Made by a program: the position numbers and the translations under genes. A model generated the notes under the pieces. The model was not told where the DNA came from. It was given only the letters and a program-made list of their open reading frames with translations, and did not search any database. A stretch of DNA of 64,000 nt from contig VBAH01000092.1 in assembly GCA_005884685.1 (NCBI GenBank), forward strand, positions 1 through 64,000. The letters run 5' to 3'. Below, piece by piece: positions 55,501 through 64,000 of the stretch (position 1 is its first letter; every line of letters begins with the position of its first letter). Source of the stretch: Alphaproteobacteria bacterium (GTDB taxonomy: Bacteria > Pseudomonadota > Alphaproteobacteria > Rhizobiales > Xanthobacteraceae).

Positions 55501-56450
55501 GCGCGCTTCGCGCCGCCGCTTTCATGGCCATGGCCCTCACGCTTGCCGCTTGCGGCAATGCCGACACCGGCCGCCTGCAGGGCTGGGTCGAAGGTGATTT
55601 CGTGTTCGTCGGGCCGGACGATGCGGGGCGCGTCGAGGCGCTTGCCGTGCGCGAGGGCGATCAGGTCACCGCGGGCGTGCCCCTATTCGCCGTCGATGCC
55701 GACCTGCAGCAGTCCGACGTGAACACCTCGGCCGCGCAGGTCGCCGAGGCGCGCGCTCGGCTCGCCCGGCTCGAAGCCGCGCAGCAGCGCACGGAAGAAG
55801 TGGCAGTGCTCGAGGCGCAGGAGAGGCGCGCCGAGGCCATGCTGATGCTGTCGACTGCCGAGCTCGAGCGGCAGCAGACGTTGACCGCGAAGGGCGTCGG
55901 CACGCAGGCAGCACTCGATACCGCGAAGTCGAATTTCAATCGCGACACGGCGGCGCTGGATCAGGTGCGCCGACAGATCACGGTCGCGCGCCTCTCCGCG
56001 CGCGAAGAAGACATCGCGGCGGCGCGCCAGACGCTTGCTGCCGCCGAGGCGCGACGCAACAGCGCGGAAACCAAGCTCGCGCGGCGCCGGCTTGCGGCGC
56101 CGGTCGGCGGCGCGGTGCAGCAGGTCTATTACCGGCCGGGCGAGATGGTGCCGGCCGGCCGGCCGGTCGTCTCCATTCTGCCGCCGGGGAACATCAAGGT
56201 GCGGTTCTTCGTCGGCGAGCCGGTGCTTCCAACGGTAAAGCTTGGCGACGCCGTCGAGGTGACCTGTGACGGTTGCGCCGCGCCGGTCAGCGCGAAGGTC
56301 AGCTTCATCGCGCGCTCGGCCGAATATACCCCGCCGGTGATCTACAGCCTCGAAGAGCGCAACAAGCTGGTGTTCATGATCGAAGCGCGGCCGGACACGG
56401 CGGATGGTCTGCGCGTCGGCCAGCCGGTGAGCGTGGCGCTGAAGAAATGA
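55497..56450 (+). CDS. HlyD family periplasmic adaptor (membrane fusion protein)
   Basis: This 317-residue adaptor has a lipoprotein-like signal (ALTLAACGNAD). A lipoyl half-domain (GDFVFVGPDDAGRVEALAVREGDQV) comes next, then a long coiled coil about residues 75-190 (AAQVAEARARLARLEAAQQ and ARQTLAAAEARRNSAETKLA). The second half-motif is RRLAAPVGGAVQQVYYRPGEMVPAGRPVVSI. The layout matches YbhG, the adaptor of ABC efflux pumps. It is coupled to tetR by an ATGA overlap. Confidence 0.92.
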   Translation: MSALRAAAFMAMALTLAACGNADTGRLQGWVEGDFVFVGPDDAGRVEALAVREGDQVTAGVPLFAVDADLQQSDVNTSAAQVAEARARLARLEAAQQRTEEVAVLEAQERRAEAMLMLSTAELERQQTLTAKGVGTQAALDTAKSNFNRDTAALDQVRRQITVARLSAREEDIAAARQTLAAAEARRNSAETKLARRRLAAPVGGAVQQVYYRPGEMVPAGRPVVSILPPGNIKVRFFVGEPVLPTVKLGDAVEVTCDGCAAPVSAKVSFIARSAEYTPPVIYSLEERNKLVFMIEARPDTADGLRVGQPVSVALKK

Positions 56451-56480
56451 GTGTCCCGCCCGACATTGCCCTCTTCCTTT

Positions 56481-56504
56481 CCCTCCCCCGCTTGCGGGGG
56501 AGGG
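56481..56504. repeat. Single hairpin of the CTCCCCCGCTTGCGGGGGAG family
   Basis: CCCTCCCCCGC and GCGGGGGAGGG pair perfectly (11 bp) around TT, followed by TAGGGTGGGGG. This is a half-size relative of the element at 47555. It lies between the adaptor and ATPase genes of the efflux operon. Confidence 0.8.
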
Positions 56505-56535
56505 TAGGGTGGGGGCTCTTCGCTGGAGCGAAAAC

Positions 56536-57474
56536 GTGACCGCGCCCGACATCGCGATCGAGGTCGAAGGCTTGAGCAAGTCCTTCGACGGGCGCGAGGT
56601 GGTGCATGACCTCTCGATGCAGGTGCGGCGCGGCACGATCTACGGCTTCCTCGGGCCGAACGGCTCGGGCAAGACCACGACGATCCGCATGCTGTGCGGG
56701 CTGCTTACGCCGGACACAGGGCGCGGCACATGCCTCGGCTACGACATCATCACCGAGACCGACAGGATCAAGCGCCGGGTCGGCTACATGACACAGCGCT
56801 TCAGCCTGTATCAGGATCTCTCGGTGCGCGAGAATCTAGAGTTCGTCGCGCGGCTTTACGATGTGCCCGATCCGGTCGGCGCCGCGCGTGCGATGGTCGA
56901 GCGGCTCGGCCTGCACGGCCGCGAGGAGCAACTCGCGGGCTCGCTCTCCGGCGGCTGGAAGCAACGGCTTGCGCTCGGCGCCTGCACCTTACCGAACCCG
57001 CAGCTGTTGCTGCTTGACGAGCCGACCGCGGGTGTCGATCCCAAGGCGCGACGCGAGTTCTGGAACGAGATTCACGCCATGGCCGGCGAGGGGCTGACCG
57101 TGCTCGTCTCGACCCATTACATGGACGAAGCCGAGCGCTGTCACGAGATCGCCTACATCGCCTACGGCCATCTGCTGGTTCACGGCACCGTGCAGGAGGT
57201 GATCGCGCAGTCGCATCTCACGACCTACGTGGTCGGCGGCGAGGGGCTTGGCGACCTTGCCGCCAGGCTGGAGCAGACGCGCGGCGTCGACATGGTGGCG
57301 CCGTTCGGCACCAGCCTGCACGTGTCGGGCCGCGACGCGGCAGCACTCGAGCGAGCGATTGCGCCTTACCGCAACGATCGGCGTTTCACATGGCAGCAAT
57401 CGGAGCCCTCACTCGAGGACGTGTTCATCGACCTGATGAGCCGCGCGCGCGACAATTTCCAGGACGCGGCGTGA
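56536..57474 (+). CDS. ABC transporter ATP-binding protein (drug/lipid efflux type)
   Basis: This 312-residue ATPase has Walker A GPNGSGKTTTIRMLCGLLTPD, a Q-loop region MTQRFSLYQDLSVRENLEF, signature LSGGWKQRLALGACTL and Walker B LLLLDEPTAGVDPKARREFW, with an H-loop in STHYMDEAERC. It has one nucleotide-binding domain, whereas E. coli YbhF has two. I chose GTG 56536 (GGAG seven bases upstream), but GTG 56509 also fits and would add nine residues encoded by repeat-flanking DNA. The stop overlaps the permease start. Confidence 0.93.
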   Translation: MTAPDIAIEVEGLSKSFDGREVVHDLSMQVRRGTIYGFLGPNGSGKTTTIRMLCGLLTPDTGRGTCLGYDIITETDRIKRRVGYMTQRFSLYQDLSVRENLEFVARLYDVPDPVGAARAMVERLGLHGREEQLAGSLSGGWKQRLALGACTLPNPQLLLLDEPTAGVDPKARREFWNEIHAMAGEGLTVLVSTHYMDEAERCHEIAYIAYGHLLVHGTVQEVIAQSHLTTYVVGGEGLGDLAARLEQTRGVDMVAPFGTSLHVSGRDAAALERAIAPYRNDRRFTWQQSEPSLEDVFIDLMSRARDNFQDAA

Positions 57475-58616
57475 TGGCCGCCGCCGACGCGATGGGCGCG
57501 CGCGGCTTCTGGCTGCGCACGCGTGCGATGCTGATCAAGGAGTTCATCCAGCTCAAGCGCGACCGGCTGTCGTTCGGCATGATCATCATGATCCCGCTGA
57601 TGCAGCTCGTGCTGTTCGGCTACGCGATCAACACGACGCCGCGCGATCTGCCGACCGCGGTGCTGCTGCAGGAAACGAGCGACGTCGGCCGCTCGATTTT
57701 GGCGGCGCTGCAGAACACGAAATACTTCAAGATCACGCACCGCGCGCGCGACGAGGCCGAGTTCGACCGGCTGCTTGCCTCCGGCACGGTGCTGTTCGCG
57801 ATCGAAGTGCCGGCGAATTTCGAGCGCGCGCTGCGGCGCGGCGACCGCCCCGCGGTGCTCGTCGCGGCGGACGCGACCGACCCGGTCGCGGCGGGCTCCG
57901 CGCTGAGCGCGCTCGGCACGATCGTCACCACCGCGCTGCGCAACGATCATGCGATCCCCGACACGGCCGCGCCGCCGTTCGAGGTGCGCACGCACGCGCG
58001 CTACAATCCGGCCGGCGCGACGGCGCTCAACATCGTGCCCGGGCTGGTCGGCACCATCCTCACCATGACGATGCTGATCTTCACCGCGCTGTCGGTGACG
58101 CGCGAGATCGAGCGCGGCACCATGGAGGCGCTGCTCGCGATGCCGATCACGCCGGTCGAGATCATGCTCGGCAAGATCGTGCCTTACGTGATCGTCGGCT
58201 TCGTGCAGGCGGGGCTGATCATTTCGGTCGGCGCGCTGCTGTTCGGCGTGCCGATCTTCGGCAGCCTCGCGCTGCTTGCACTGCTCAGCACGCTGTTCAT
58301 CACCACCAACCTCTCGATCGGCTACACCTTCTCGACCATCGCGCAGAACCAGCTGCAGGCGATGCAGATGTCGATGATGTTCTTTCTGCCGAACATCCTG
58401 TTGTCCGGCTTCATGTTTCCGTTCGCCGGCATGCCGGCCTGGGCGCAGTGGATCGGCGAGGCGCTGCCGCTGACGCACTTCATCCGCATCGTGCGCGCGA
58501 TCATGCTGAAAGGCTCGACCTTCGGCGATTTGCGCTATGACGCGGTCGCGCTCACCGCCCTGATGCTGATCGCGATGGCGATCGCTGTGACGCGGTTCAG
58601 GCGGACGCTGGATTGA
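57474..58616 (+). CDS. ABC transporter permease (ABC-2 type)
   Basis: This 380-residue permease of the YbhS/YbhR group has an N-terminal membrane segment (FGMIIMIPLMQLVLFGYAI), a large periplasmic domain of about 150 residues and five more C-terminal segments. Typical elements are LTMTMLIFTALSVTREIERGTMEALLAMPITPVEIMLGKIVPY and MMFFLPNILLSGFMFPFAGMP. With the ATPase and adaptor it forms an efflux pump for drugs or lipids. Only one permease gene is present, so it probably works as a homodimer. Its ATG shares a base with the ATPase TGA. Confidence 0.93.
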   Translation: MAAADAMGARGFWLRTRAMLIKEFIQLKRDRLSFGMIIMIPLMQLVLFGYAINTTPRDLPTAVLLQETSDVGRSILAALQNTKYFKITHRARDEAEFDRLLASGTVLFAIEVPANFERALRRGDRPAVLVAADATDPVAAGSALSALGTIVTTALRNDHAIPDTAAPPFEVRTHARYNPAGATALNIVPGLVGTILTMTMLIFTALSVTREIERGTMEALLAMPITPVEIMLGKIVPYVIVGFVQAGLIISVGALLFGVPIFGSLALLALLSTLFITTNLSIGYTFSTIAQNQLQAMQMSMMFFLPNILLSGFMFPFAGMPAWAQWIGEALPLTHFIRIVRAIMLKGSTFGDLRYDAVALTALMLIAMAIAVTRFRRTLD

Positions 58617-58631
58617 GCAATGCGGAGCGCT

Positions 58632-60287
58632 TCAACCTTTCCCCAAGACCTTCCTGAGCGCGGCGAGGATTTCATCCGGATGGATCGCCCCCGCCGCCAG
58701 CGCGGGGCTGGCTGGAGTGGTGCAATCAAGTGGACGCGGCCCCGGTGGGAACTGCGCGCACGCCGTCAGGCGCTTGAGTTCGGCTTGGTTCGCGGGTGAG
58801 AGCATATAAAGGAAGCTCTCCAGCCACAGCGCGGGGGTAACAGGCTGTTCCGTGAATAGCGCCTGAACCTCCGGGGTGGTCGGCAGCCCTGCGAGGCTGA
58901 GACGCGTCACCGTCGCATTGAGATACCCGACGGCTTCCGCGTAGCCGGTTCCGACCGCCTTTCCATCGGCGCCGAAATAGTCGATGGCGGCCTCGACGTA
59001 GCGCGCGCCGTTAGCGAATTGGAGCGCATTGGCATCGTCGCAGATCGCGCGCGCTTCCAGCTTGCGCAGATTCTGCGGCACCACGCCCTCGGTCAGCGTG
59101 AAGACCCAATGGTGCGGTACCCAGGTTGGGGTATTGGGAAACTTCTTTGGCTCGGGCGCAGGTCCGGTCTGGCGCCAGTCGTCGATCGTCACCGTCCCGG
59201 ATATGTTGAACAGCACGCCGAAGGCATCCATGTATTTGCCGATGACCGGCGCATGCAATGCACTTGTCGGTTTGGGGCCGGTCATGTTCAGGAACGGCAC
59301 GCTGGCGTCGTCATGGATCGAATTGAGCGTCAGGCTGCGCGGTCCTTCGAAGAAATTGGCCACGAAGAAATCCCAGCCCCGGCTCACTGTCGGGTTGAGG
59401 TTACCCGCGGCGCGCAGCACGTCCTCGCGCGGGCTGCCGTTGGGCGCGAGCCCCAGGCCCCATTGATGGTCGAACCAGAGCGTGCCGGATTTCAGCGCAA
59501 TCTTTTGTTCGCCGATCTTGATGGTGCTCTTGCCCGGATCGATCACGAGACCGGGAATCGAATAGTAGCGCGTGCCCAACCCTCCGATCAGCGGTTCCGC
59601 GCCGTCATAGCCTTGCGGCAGATAGGTCCGACCGGAGGTGATCGTAAGATCGACCGTCAGGTCCACGGGCGTTCCGGTGGAGCGATCGGTGCCGCTCGCC
59701 TGCACGCGGATCGGAAACAGGCTGTCGTTCGAGGCGGATTCGGCCGAGCCGCCCGCGGTGACGAGGCAGAGTTTGTCGGCCAACTTGACTTTGCCGGAGG
59801 TGCCGGCCGTCACCGGTGGATCGATCTGATAGAACTTGCCGCCGCCGACGGCGATGGCAAGCTGCACCTCGACAAGCTGATTGTCGGTGTCGTTCAGCCC
59901 GAAATGCTCGGCCATGACGGGCGGCATCAGCGCATTGCGGAACAGCATGCACAACACGCCGTAACGCTTGCCGTCGACGCCTTCGCAGTGGCCGGCGAAG
60001 TAGTACCACCCGACCTGCGACGTCGCGTCCACCTTGTTGACTTCGGGAAACTGCAGCTCGGCGGTCGGCGGCATGTCGGGGAAGTAACGCGAGCTGTCGC
60101 GTCCCAGAAGCTCCGTCATGGCATAGGCCTGAAGCGGCGTCAGCGTCTTGGCATGCTCGAGCAGTGCGGCATACCGCTCCGAATAGGACGGCAGGAAACG
60201 CCAGGGGTCGCTCAGCAGCCGGTCGATGCGATACCGCATCCGCTCGCCGCGCGCGGCATCGCTGTTGGGACTGGTCGTTTGGGCCAT
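58632..60287 (-). CDS. Lipocalin-like protein (AttH/CrtC-type)
   Basis: This 551-residue protein has the hallmarks of the lipocalin-like hydrolase/hydratase group (AttH, CrtC): SQVGWYYFAGHCEGVDGKRYGVLCMLFRNALMP near residue 90 and SGTLWFDHQWGLG near residue 275. The second motif carries the aspartate used as acid in CrtC. I see no signal peptide. An extra C-terminal helical part of about 130 residues ends DEILAALRKVLGKG. The substrate is unknown. I chose ATG 60287 because AGGA precedes it; ATG 60320 is possible. Confidence 0.72.
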   Translation of the reverse strand: MAQTTSPNSDAARGERMRYRIDRLLSDPWRFLPSYSERYAALLEHAKTLTPLQAYAMTELLGRDSSRYFPDMPPTAELQFPEVNKVDATSQVGWYYFAGHCEGVDGKRYGVLCMLFRNALMPPVMAEHFGLNDTDNQLVEVQLAIAVGGGKFYQIDPPVTAGTSGKVKLADKLCLVTAGGSAESASNDSLFPIRVQASGTDRSTGTPVDLTVDLTITSGRTYLPQGYDGAEPLIGGLGTRYYSIPGLVIDPGKSTIKIGEQKIALKSGTLWFDHQWGLGLAPNGSPREDVLRAAGNLNPTVSRGWDFFVANFFEGPRSLTLNSIHDDASVPFLNMTGPKPTSALHAPVIGKYMDAFGVLFNISGTVTIDDWRQTGPAPEPKKFPNTPTWVPHHWVFTLTEGVVPQNLRKLEARAICDDANALQFANGARYVEAAIDYFGADGKAVGTGYAEAVGYLNATVTRLSLAGLPTTPEVQALFTEQPVTPALWLESFLYMLSPANQAELKRLTACAQFPPGPRPLDCTTPASPALAAGAIHPDEILAALRKVLGKG

Positions 60288-60440
60288 TGCAATTCCTGAC
60301 TCGCCGTCTGGAAGGATCATCGTCCGCGGACGGATCGCCCGGACGTTGATCTGACTGTACCATGTTATTATGGTTGTAGTGTCATACCCACGTGCGGGCG
60401 GGCGCCATCCACATGGAACCCGTCAACGCCGCTGCGGGTG

Positions 60441-61313
60441 CTAGGCCGCCTCTGCCCACGCCCGCGGGGCGCCGCTCCCCTTGATCTGCGTGCGATGCAT
60501 CACGCGGCGGGTGGCGCTGTCGAACGGATCCCGCCGGTGCATGGTGGAGCGGTTGTCCCACAGCAGCAGATCGCCGACGCGCCAGCGGTGCTGGTAGCGC
60601 AGGTCGGGCCGCTCGATGTGCGCCCACAGCGCGTCGAGCAGGGCGTCGGACTCCGTAGGCGATAAGCCTTCCACATACGAGTTGCGGCGGCGGCCGAGAT
60701 AGAGCGACGGCGCGCCGGTCGACGGATGCGCGATCACCGCCGGATGCCACGCGCCCGGTGCCTGATGCGGATCGTCGGTCGGGGTGACGCCTTTGCGCAA
60801 ATAGCCGCCGCTGTTGTAGGTGCCGTCATGCTTGATGCGCCGCCCGCGCACCTTGGCCTTCAGCGCGTCGGGCAGCGTCGCCCATGCGGCCTGCATGCCG
60901 AGCACCCAGGTGTCGCCGCCCGTCGGCGGCACTTCGAGCGAATAAAGCATCGAGGCGTCGGGCGGTGTTGCCAGATAGCTCATGTCGGTGTGCCACACAG
61001 CTTCGCCCGCACCGAGCGCCCCGATCGGCGCGCCTTTGTCGTCGAGCACGTTCGAGACGACGTAAATGTCGGGATAGCCTTCAGGCGACTGACGGCCGTG
61101 CTCCTGGACCGGCGGCGGATCGAGCTCGCCGAAGCGGCGCGAAAAGGCGAGCAGGTCATCGTCGGTCAGTTGCTGGTCGCGAAACAAGAGCGCCGAATGG
61201 CGATTCCACGCCTGCTCGATCTGGGCGAATTCCGCTTCGTTCAACTGCGCCAAATCGACGCCGGAGATTTCCGCGCCGACCGCTTCTGTAACGGGCCTGA
61301 TCGTCAGCGTCAC
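60441..61313 (-). CDS. TauD/TfdA family 2-oxoglutarate-dependent dioxygenase
   Basis: This 290-residue Fe(II)/2-oxoglutarate dioxygenase has the metal triad His108-x-Asp110 (VWHTDMSYLATPPDAS) and His259 (NRSTMHRRDPF), with Arg270 binding 2-oxoglutarate. The N-terminal IRPVTEAVGAEISGVDLAQL is typical of TauD/TfdA. Members oxidise taurine, phenoxyacetates or sulfate esters. A solute-binding protein gene of the taurine/sulfonate type lies divergently 342 bases away, which supports a sulfonate or similar substrate, by inference. The 153-base gap after its stop contains a short ACCAT-N6-ATGGT repeat of unknown role. Confidence 0.92.
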   Translation of the reverse strand: MTLTIRPVTEAVGAEISGVDLAQLNEAEFAQIEQAWNRHSALLFRDQQLTDDDLLAFSRRFGELDPPPVQEHGRQSPEGYPDIYVVSNVLDDKGAPIGALGAGEAVWHTDMSYLATPPDASMLYSLEVPPTGGDTWVLGMQAAWATLPDALKAKVRGRRIKHDGTYNSGGYLRKGVTPTDDPHQAPGAWHPAVIAHPSTGAPSLYLGRRRNSYVEGLSPTESDALLDALWAHIERPDLRYQHRWRVGDLLLWDNRSTMHRRDPFDSATRRVMHRTQIKGSGAPRAWAEAA

Positions 61314-61366
61314 GCTCGCCTCCTACGCTCGATGCGGACCAGAGAGAACAAACGATGCCCTTCGAG

Positions 61367-61585
61367 TCAGCGACATCGGTTTATACACCTCACAATTGCC
61401 GCAAGTGCACCGGCCCCGAGGCAACCACCGAAGATTTTTGCTGCCATCGCGCCCGTAAACGGAGCGGTTGGCGGAAGCGCAATCGCGATCGCCAGCAATG
61501 CGCCGGCCGCAGCCACGCATGCGATCAGGGCGCCGTAGCCGATATTCTCGGTCGCTGTGATGCACTTCTTGAAACAGGCCCACAT
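61367..61585 (-). CDS. Small two-segment membrane protein with terminal cysteines
   Basis: This 72-residue protein begins MWACFKKCITATENIGYG. It has two hydrophobic segments (ALIACVAAAGALLAIAIAL and AMAAKIFGGCLGAGALAAIV) and ends RCINRCR. GGGGGGTGACA precedes ATG 61585. It lies in the gap between the dioxygenase and the solute-binding protein genes, on the dioxygenase strand. No family is recognised. It could be a holin-like or bacteriocin-like membrane peptide, or a chance ORF. Confidence 0.45.
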   Translation of the reverse strand: MWACFKKCITATENIGYGALIACVAAAGALLAIAIALPPTAPFTGAMAAKIFGGCLGAGALAAIVRCINRCR

Positions 61586-61655
61586 TGTCACCCCCCATTT
61601 CTCGTGACACGTTGGTTCGATAAGTTGCCCCGGTGTCAGAGCAAGGTCAATTGCG

Positions 61656-62657
61656 ATGCAAAACCTCTGTCGGCGTATCCTCGCAGGCGGCGTGGCGCTA
61701 CTCGCCTTGTGCGGCGCCGCGCAGGCGGAAGCCAATCAGGTGCGCTTCGCGCGCCAACTCGGGCTCGGTTATCTGCAGTTCTATATCATGCAGGAAAAGC
61801 AGTTCGTCGAGAAACAGGCCGAGCGCGCCGGCTTCGGCAAGGTGACGGCGACCTATTCCGGCATGGGCACGCCGACGGCGATTTCAGACGCGCTGTTGTC
61901 CGGCAATGTCGACGTGGTCGGCATCGGCCTGCCGAGCTTTCTCACGCTGTGGGACAAGACGCGCGGCAACATGAGCGTGCGCGGCATGATGGCGATGAAC
62001 CGCCAGCCGGCTTTTCTCAACACGCGCAATCCGAACATCCGGTCGATCCGCGATTTCACCGACAACGACCGCATTGCGCTGCCGGCGCCGAAGGTTTCGG
62101 TGCAGGCGATCATGCTGCAGATGATCGCGGAGAAAACGCTCGGCAAGTTCGACGCGCTCGACAACCTCACGGTCGGCATGAGCCATCCCGACGGGACCGC
62201 CGCGATGCTCTCGGGCAAGCTGGAGATCAGCTCGCACTTCACCTCGGCGCCGTTCCAGTATCAGCAACTGGAAAATCCGGCGATCCGCAAGCTGCTCTCC
62301 TCATACGATGCGACTGATGGTCCGAATACGTTCAGCGCGATCGCGACCGTCGCGCGCTGGCGCGAAGCGAACCCGCAGCTTTACGCGATCGTGCATGCTG
62401 CAATTCTTGAGGCGAACGATTTCATTGCGAAGAATCCGCGCGAGGCGGCGGAGATTTTCGTGAGGATCGAGAACACCAAGCTGCCGGTCGCGTTCATCCA
62501 GAAGATGATCAGCGACCCGGATTTCTCCTACGCGCCGGAGCCGGAAAACGTGATGAAGATCTACGGCTTCATGCACAAGGTCGGCGCGCTGAAGACGATG
62601 CCGGCGACATGGCAGGATCTGTTCTTTCCCGAGGCGCATGCGCTGAAGGGGAATTAG
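61656..62657 (+). CDS. ABC transporter substrate-binding protein (SsuA/TauA/NMT1-like)
   Basis: This 333-residue periplasmic protein has a signal peptide (RRILAGGVALLALCGAAQAE). The mature domain begins QVRFARQLGLGYLQFYIMQEKQFVE, has GMGTPTAISDALLSGNVDVVGIGLPSFLTLWDKTRG and ends LKTMPATWQDLFFPEAHALKGN. This is the pattern of nitrate/sulfonate/taurine binding proteins. No permease or ATPase gene follows within the window. It is divergent from the TauD-type dioxygenase gene. Confidence 0.9.
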   Translation: MQNLCRRILAGGVALLALCGAAQAEANQVRFARQLGLGYLQFYIMQEKQFVEKQAERAGFGKVTATYSGMGTPTAISDALLSGNVDVVGIGLPSFLTLWDKTRGNMSVRGMMAMNRQPAFLNTRNPNIRSIRDFTDNDRIALPAPKVSVQAIMLQMIAEKTLGKFDALDNLTVGMSHPDGTAAMLSGKLEISSHFTSAPFQYQQLENPAIRKLLSSYDATDGPNTFSAIATVARWREANPQLYAIVHAAILEANDFIAKNPREAAEIFVRIENTKLPVAFIQKMISDPDFSYAPEPENVMKIYGFMHKVGALKTMPATWQDLFFPEAHALKGN

Positions 62658-63379
62658 CGCCGCACCAACACTCCAACGCGCCCATACAGCCCGTCGCGCT
62701 TGTCGCTGTCCGTCACCCAACCGGCTCCGGCGGACCATTCATAGCCCAACACGCGCAGGCTGGTGACATGTGCGCCGAATCGGAGCTGGCGATAGGTGTC
62801 ATCCCCGCAGGCGAGGAATTCCGGTCCGAGCCACAGCGCATCGAAGAGGCGCCAGCCGCCGGCGGCACGGGTCCAATAGCTCTTGCCGACTGTGGATAAC
62901 GACGCCGATCCGGTCAGCATCCCGTTTTGCAGCGGCTCGTACCACACATCGAACCCGCCACGCGCGCCGAGATGCGTGCCGCGCAGGCGGTTGCCCGGAT
63001 CGTCTGGGACATAGCGATGATCCTGGACGTCGAGGCCGGCGAACACCGTCAGGTCGACGCCCGGCGCAGTCCAGCGCCAGCCGGGAAGGGCGGCGCCCAT
63101 GACCTGCCGGCCGGAGATTTCGGAGCCGCCGGACTGGAACCGGTAGAGCCCGCCGTTAAGCAGCAGCTTGAAGACCGGGCCGTCCTGGTTGAGCCCTTGA
63201 TACGCGTAAAGAAGGCCGCCGTGCATAAAAGCGCCGTTGCGCCACACGTCGGCCCCGCTGAAGAACAGGAGGTGTGCGGCCGCTTCGGTCTCGCGCTCGG
63301 GTTCGGAGGCGCGCGCAAGGCCGCACCAGACCATCGCCGCGGTAAAAGCCGCGACCGTGCACACAACCACGCGACGCAT
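62654..63379 (-). CDS. bcsS: Cellulose biosynthesis protein BcsS-like
   Basis: This 241-residue exported protein has a signal peptide (VVVCTVAAFTAAMVWCGLARAS). The mature part is rich in beta strands: LLFFSGADVWRNGAFMHGGLLYAYQGLNQDGPVFKLLLNGGLYRFQSG and WLGPEFLACGDDTYRQLRFGAHVTSLRVLGYEWSAGAGW. These match the BcsS family found in rhizobial cellulose loci. No other bcs gene is in view, so a role in cellulose synthesis is unproven. The stop overlaps the convergent binding-protein gene by four bases. Confidence 0.82.
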   Translation of the reverse strand: MRRVVVCTVAAFTAAMVWCGLARASEPERETEAAAHLLFFSGADVWRNGAFMHGGLLYAYQGLNQDGPVFKLLLNGGLYRFQSGGSEISGRQVMGAALPGWRWTAPGVDLTVFAGLDVQDHRYVPDDPGNRLRGTHLGARGGFDVWYEPLQNGMLTGSASLSTVGKSYWTRAAGGWRLFDALWLGPEFLACGDDTYRQLRFGAHVTSLRVLGYEWSAGAGWVTDSDKRDGLYGRVGVLVRR

Positions 63380-63550
63380 GACGACGCTCCCGCGGTATTG
63401 CGGCAGTTTCCCGGCCTCCATGCAACCGCCAGTAACGAGAAGGTTGTGATCACGGCCACCCAGACTTGCAAAAAGCGAACTGGGAGACGGTACTCGCCCG
63501 CGCTATAGCTCAGGCCTGCCCGCGTCGGGCGGATGAATGCCGGGAGACAC

Positions 63551-64000
63551 ATGAACGCACAACAGACGCCCTCGGCCGACTCCGCGCGGCGGCGCTCGAT
63601 CGGCTTTCTCAACTGGGCGCATTTTCTCGATCATTACGTGATCCTGATCTTCCCGACCGTCGTGATCGGGCTCGAAGCCGTTTACGGGCGCTCCTACGGC
63701 GAACTGCTGGTGCTCTCGACCGCGGCGTTCACGGCGTTCGGGCTGTTCGCGCTGCCCGCCGGCTGGCTTGCCGACAACTGGAGCCGGCGCAACATGATCG
63801 CGCTCTATTTCTTCGGCACCGGCCTTTGTTGCGTGCTGGTCGGCGTGTCGGAGAGCTTCGAGACGCTGGCGGTCGCGCTGTTCGGCGTCGGGCTGTTCGC
63901 CGCGATCTACCATCCCGTCGGCACGCCGATGATCGTCGATGCGGCGGTCGTGCGCGGGCGCACGATGGCGTTCAACGGCATCTGCGGCAACATCGGGGTC
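63551..64000 (+). CDS. MFS transporter, 3' end beyond the window
   Basis: The first 150 codons of a major facilitator superfamily protein run to the window edge with no stop. The product begins MNAQQTPSADSARRRSIGFL, with NWAHFLDHYVILIFPTVVIGL, LSTAAFTAFGLFALPAGWLADNWSRRNMIAL (the loop 2-3 motif G-x3-D-x2-x-R-R) and LFAAIYHPVGTPMIVDAAVVRGRTMAFNG. The HP-G-T element recalls the fosmidomycin-resistance (Fsr) group. GGGAGACAC precedes the ATG. The substrate is unknown. Confidence 0.88.
   Translation, partial: MNAQQTPSADSARRRSIGFLNWAHFLDHYVILIFPTVVIGLEAVYGRSYGELLVLSTAAFTAFGLFALPAGWLADNWSRRNMIALYFFGTGLCCVLVGVSESFETLAVALFGVGLFAAIYHPVGTPMIVDAAVVRGRTMAFNGICGNIGV

Noticed and set aside
59019-60299. 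A 426-codon plus-strand frame opposite the lipocalin-like gene
   Set aside because: The minus-strand protein has family motifs; this one has none.
63497-63525. tRNA-like CGCTATAGCTCAGGCCTGCC before the MFS gene
   Set aside because: The D-arm-like TAGCTCAG is not followed by an anticodon arm, T-arm or matching acceptor stem.

Overview
The window is about 64 kb of high-GC DNA from an alphaproteobacterium, most likely a member of the Rhizobiales near Bradyrhizobium, Rhodopseudomonas or Pseudolabrys. This is inferred from gene content and order: recA followed by alaS, the alphaproteobacterial F1-ATPase zeta inhibitor, a DUF2336/PilZ pair, a complete liv operon, a form II aerobic CO dehydrogenase-like operon, BcsS, and several families of palindromic intergenic repeats. 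No gene-free stretch exceeds about 300 bases.

Layout. 0-20 kb is core housekeeping: recA, alaS, a GNAT enzyme, a cyclic-nucleotide-gated K+ channel, icd, a TrmJ-type RNA methyltransferase fused to a DUF559 nuclease-like domain, the ATPase zeta inhibitor, purC-purS-purQ-purL, bolA, a monothiol glutaredoxin that has lost its active-site cysteine, rpsD, murI, purB and rpe. 20-31 kb holds catabolic and transport genes: a bile-acid/sodium symporter homologue, a DadA-like oxidoreductase, a P1 peptidase, ccdA, an amidase and the livH-livM-livG-livF-DUF6867-livK operon. 31-38 kb holds a sterol desaturase, a two-component flavin hydroxylase (hpaB/hpaC-like) with an AraC regulator, a small membrane protein, a 3-oxoadipate enol-lactonase-like hydrolase and a TTC38-like TPR protein.

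38-52 kb is a molybdenum hydroxylase operon of the form II CO dehydrogenase type: coxG, coxS, coxL, coxM, coxD, coxE, two XdhC-type maturation genes and a molybdenum-cofactor nucleotidyltransferase fusion. It is interrupted twice. Between coxG and coxS lies an antisense MNT nucleotidyltransferase with only the start of its HEPN partner. Between coxM and coxD lies an antisense block (about 43.36-46.42 kb) that looks like a compact RiPP-type locus. That block holds a PatA/PatG-like subtilisin, a 45-residue peptide with a Cys-rich tail, a 67-residue eight-cysteine peptide, and a second copy of the same Cys scaffold with no proper start. The short peptides were found by reading the sequence directly. 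A strong promoter, a structured stretch of about 58 nt and an intrinsic terminator sit between this block and coxD and suggest a small RNA or an attenuated leader.

52-64 kb holds small secreted and membrane proteins, the PilZ/DUF2336 pair, a TetR-controlled efflux operon (TetR, membrane fusion protein, ABC ATPase, ABC permease) with a clear 18-bp operator, a lipocalin-like (AttH/CrtC-type) protein, a TauD/TfdA dioxygenase divergent from a solute-binding protein, BcsS, and the start of an MFS transporter cut by the window end.

Palindromic elements of at least five families occupy many intergenic gaps, including four successive gaps of the cox operon. Most remaining gaps show nothing I can name.
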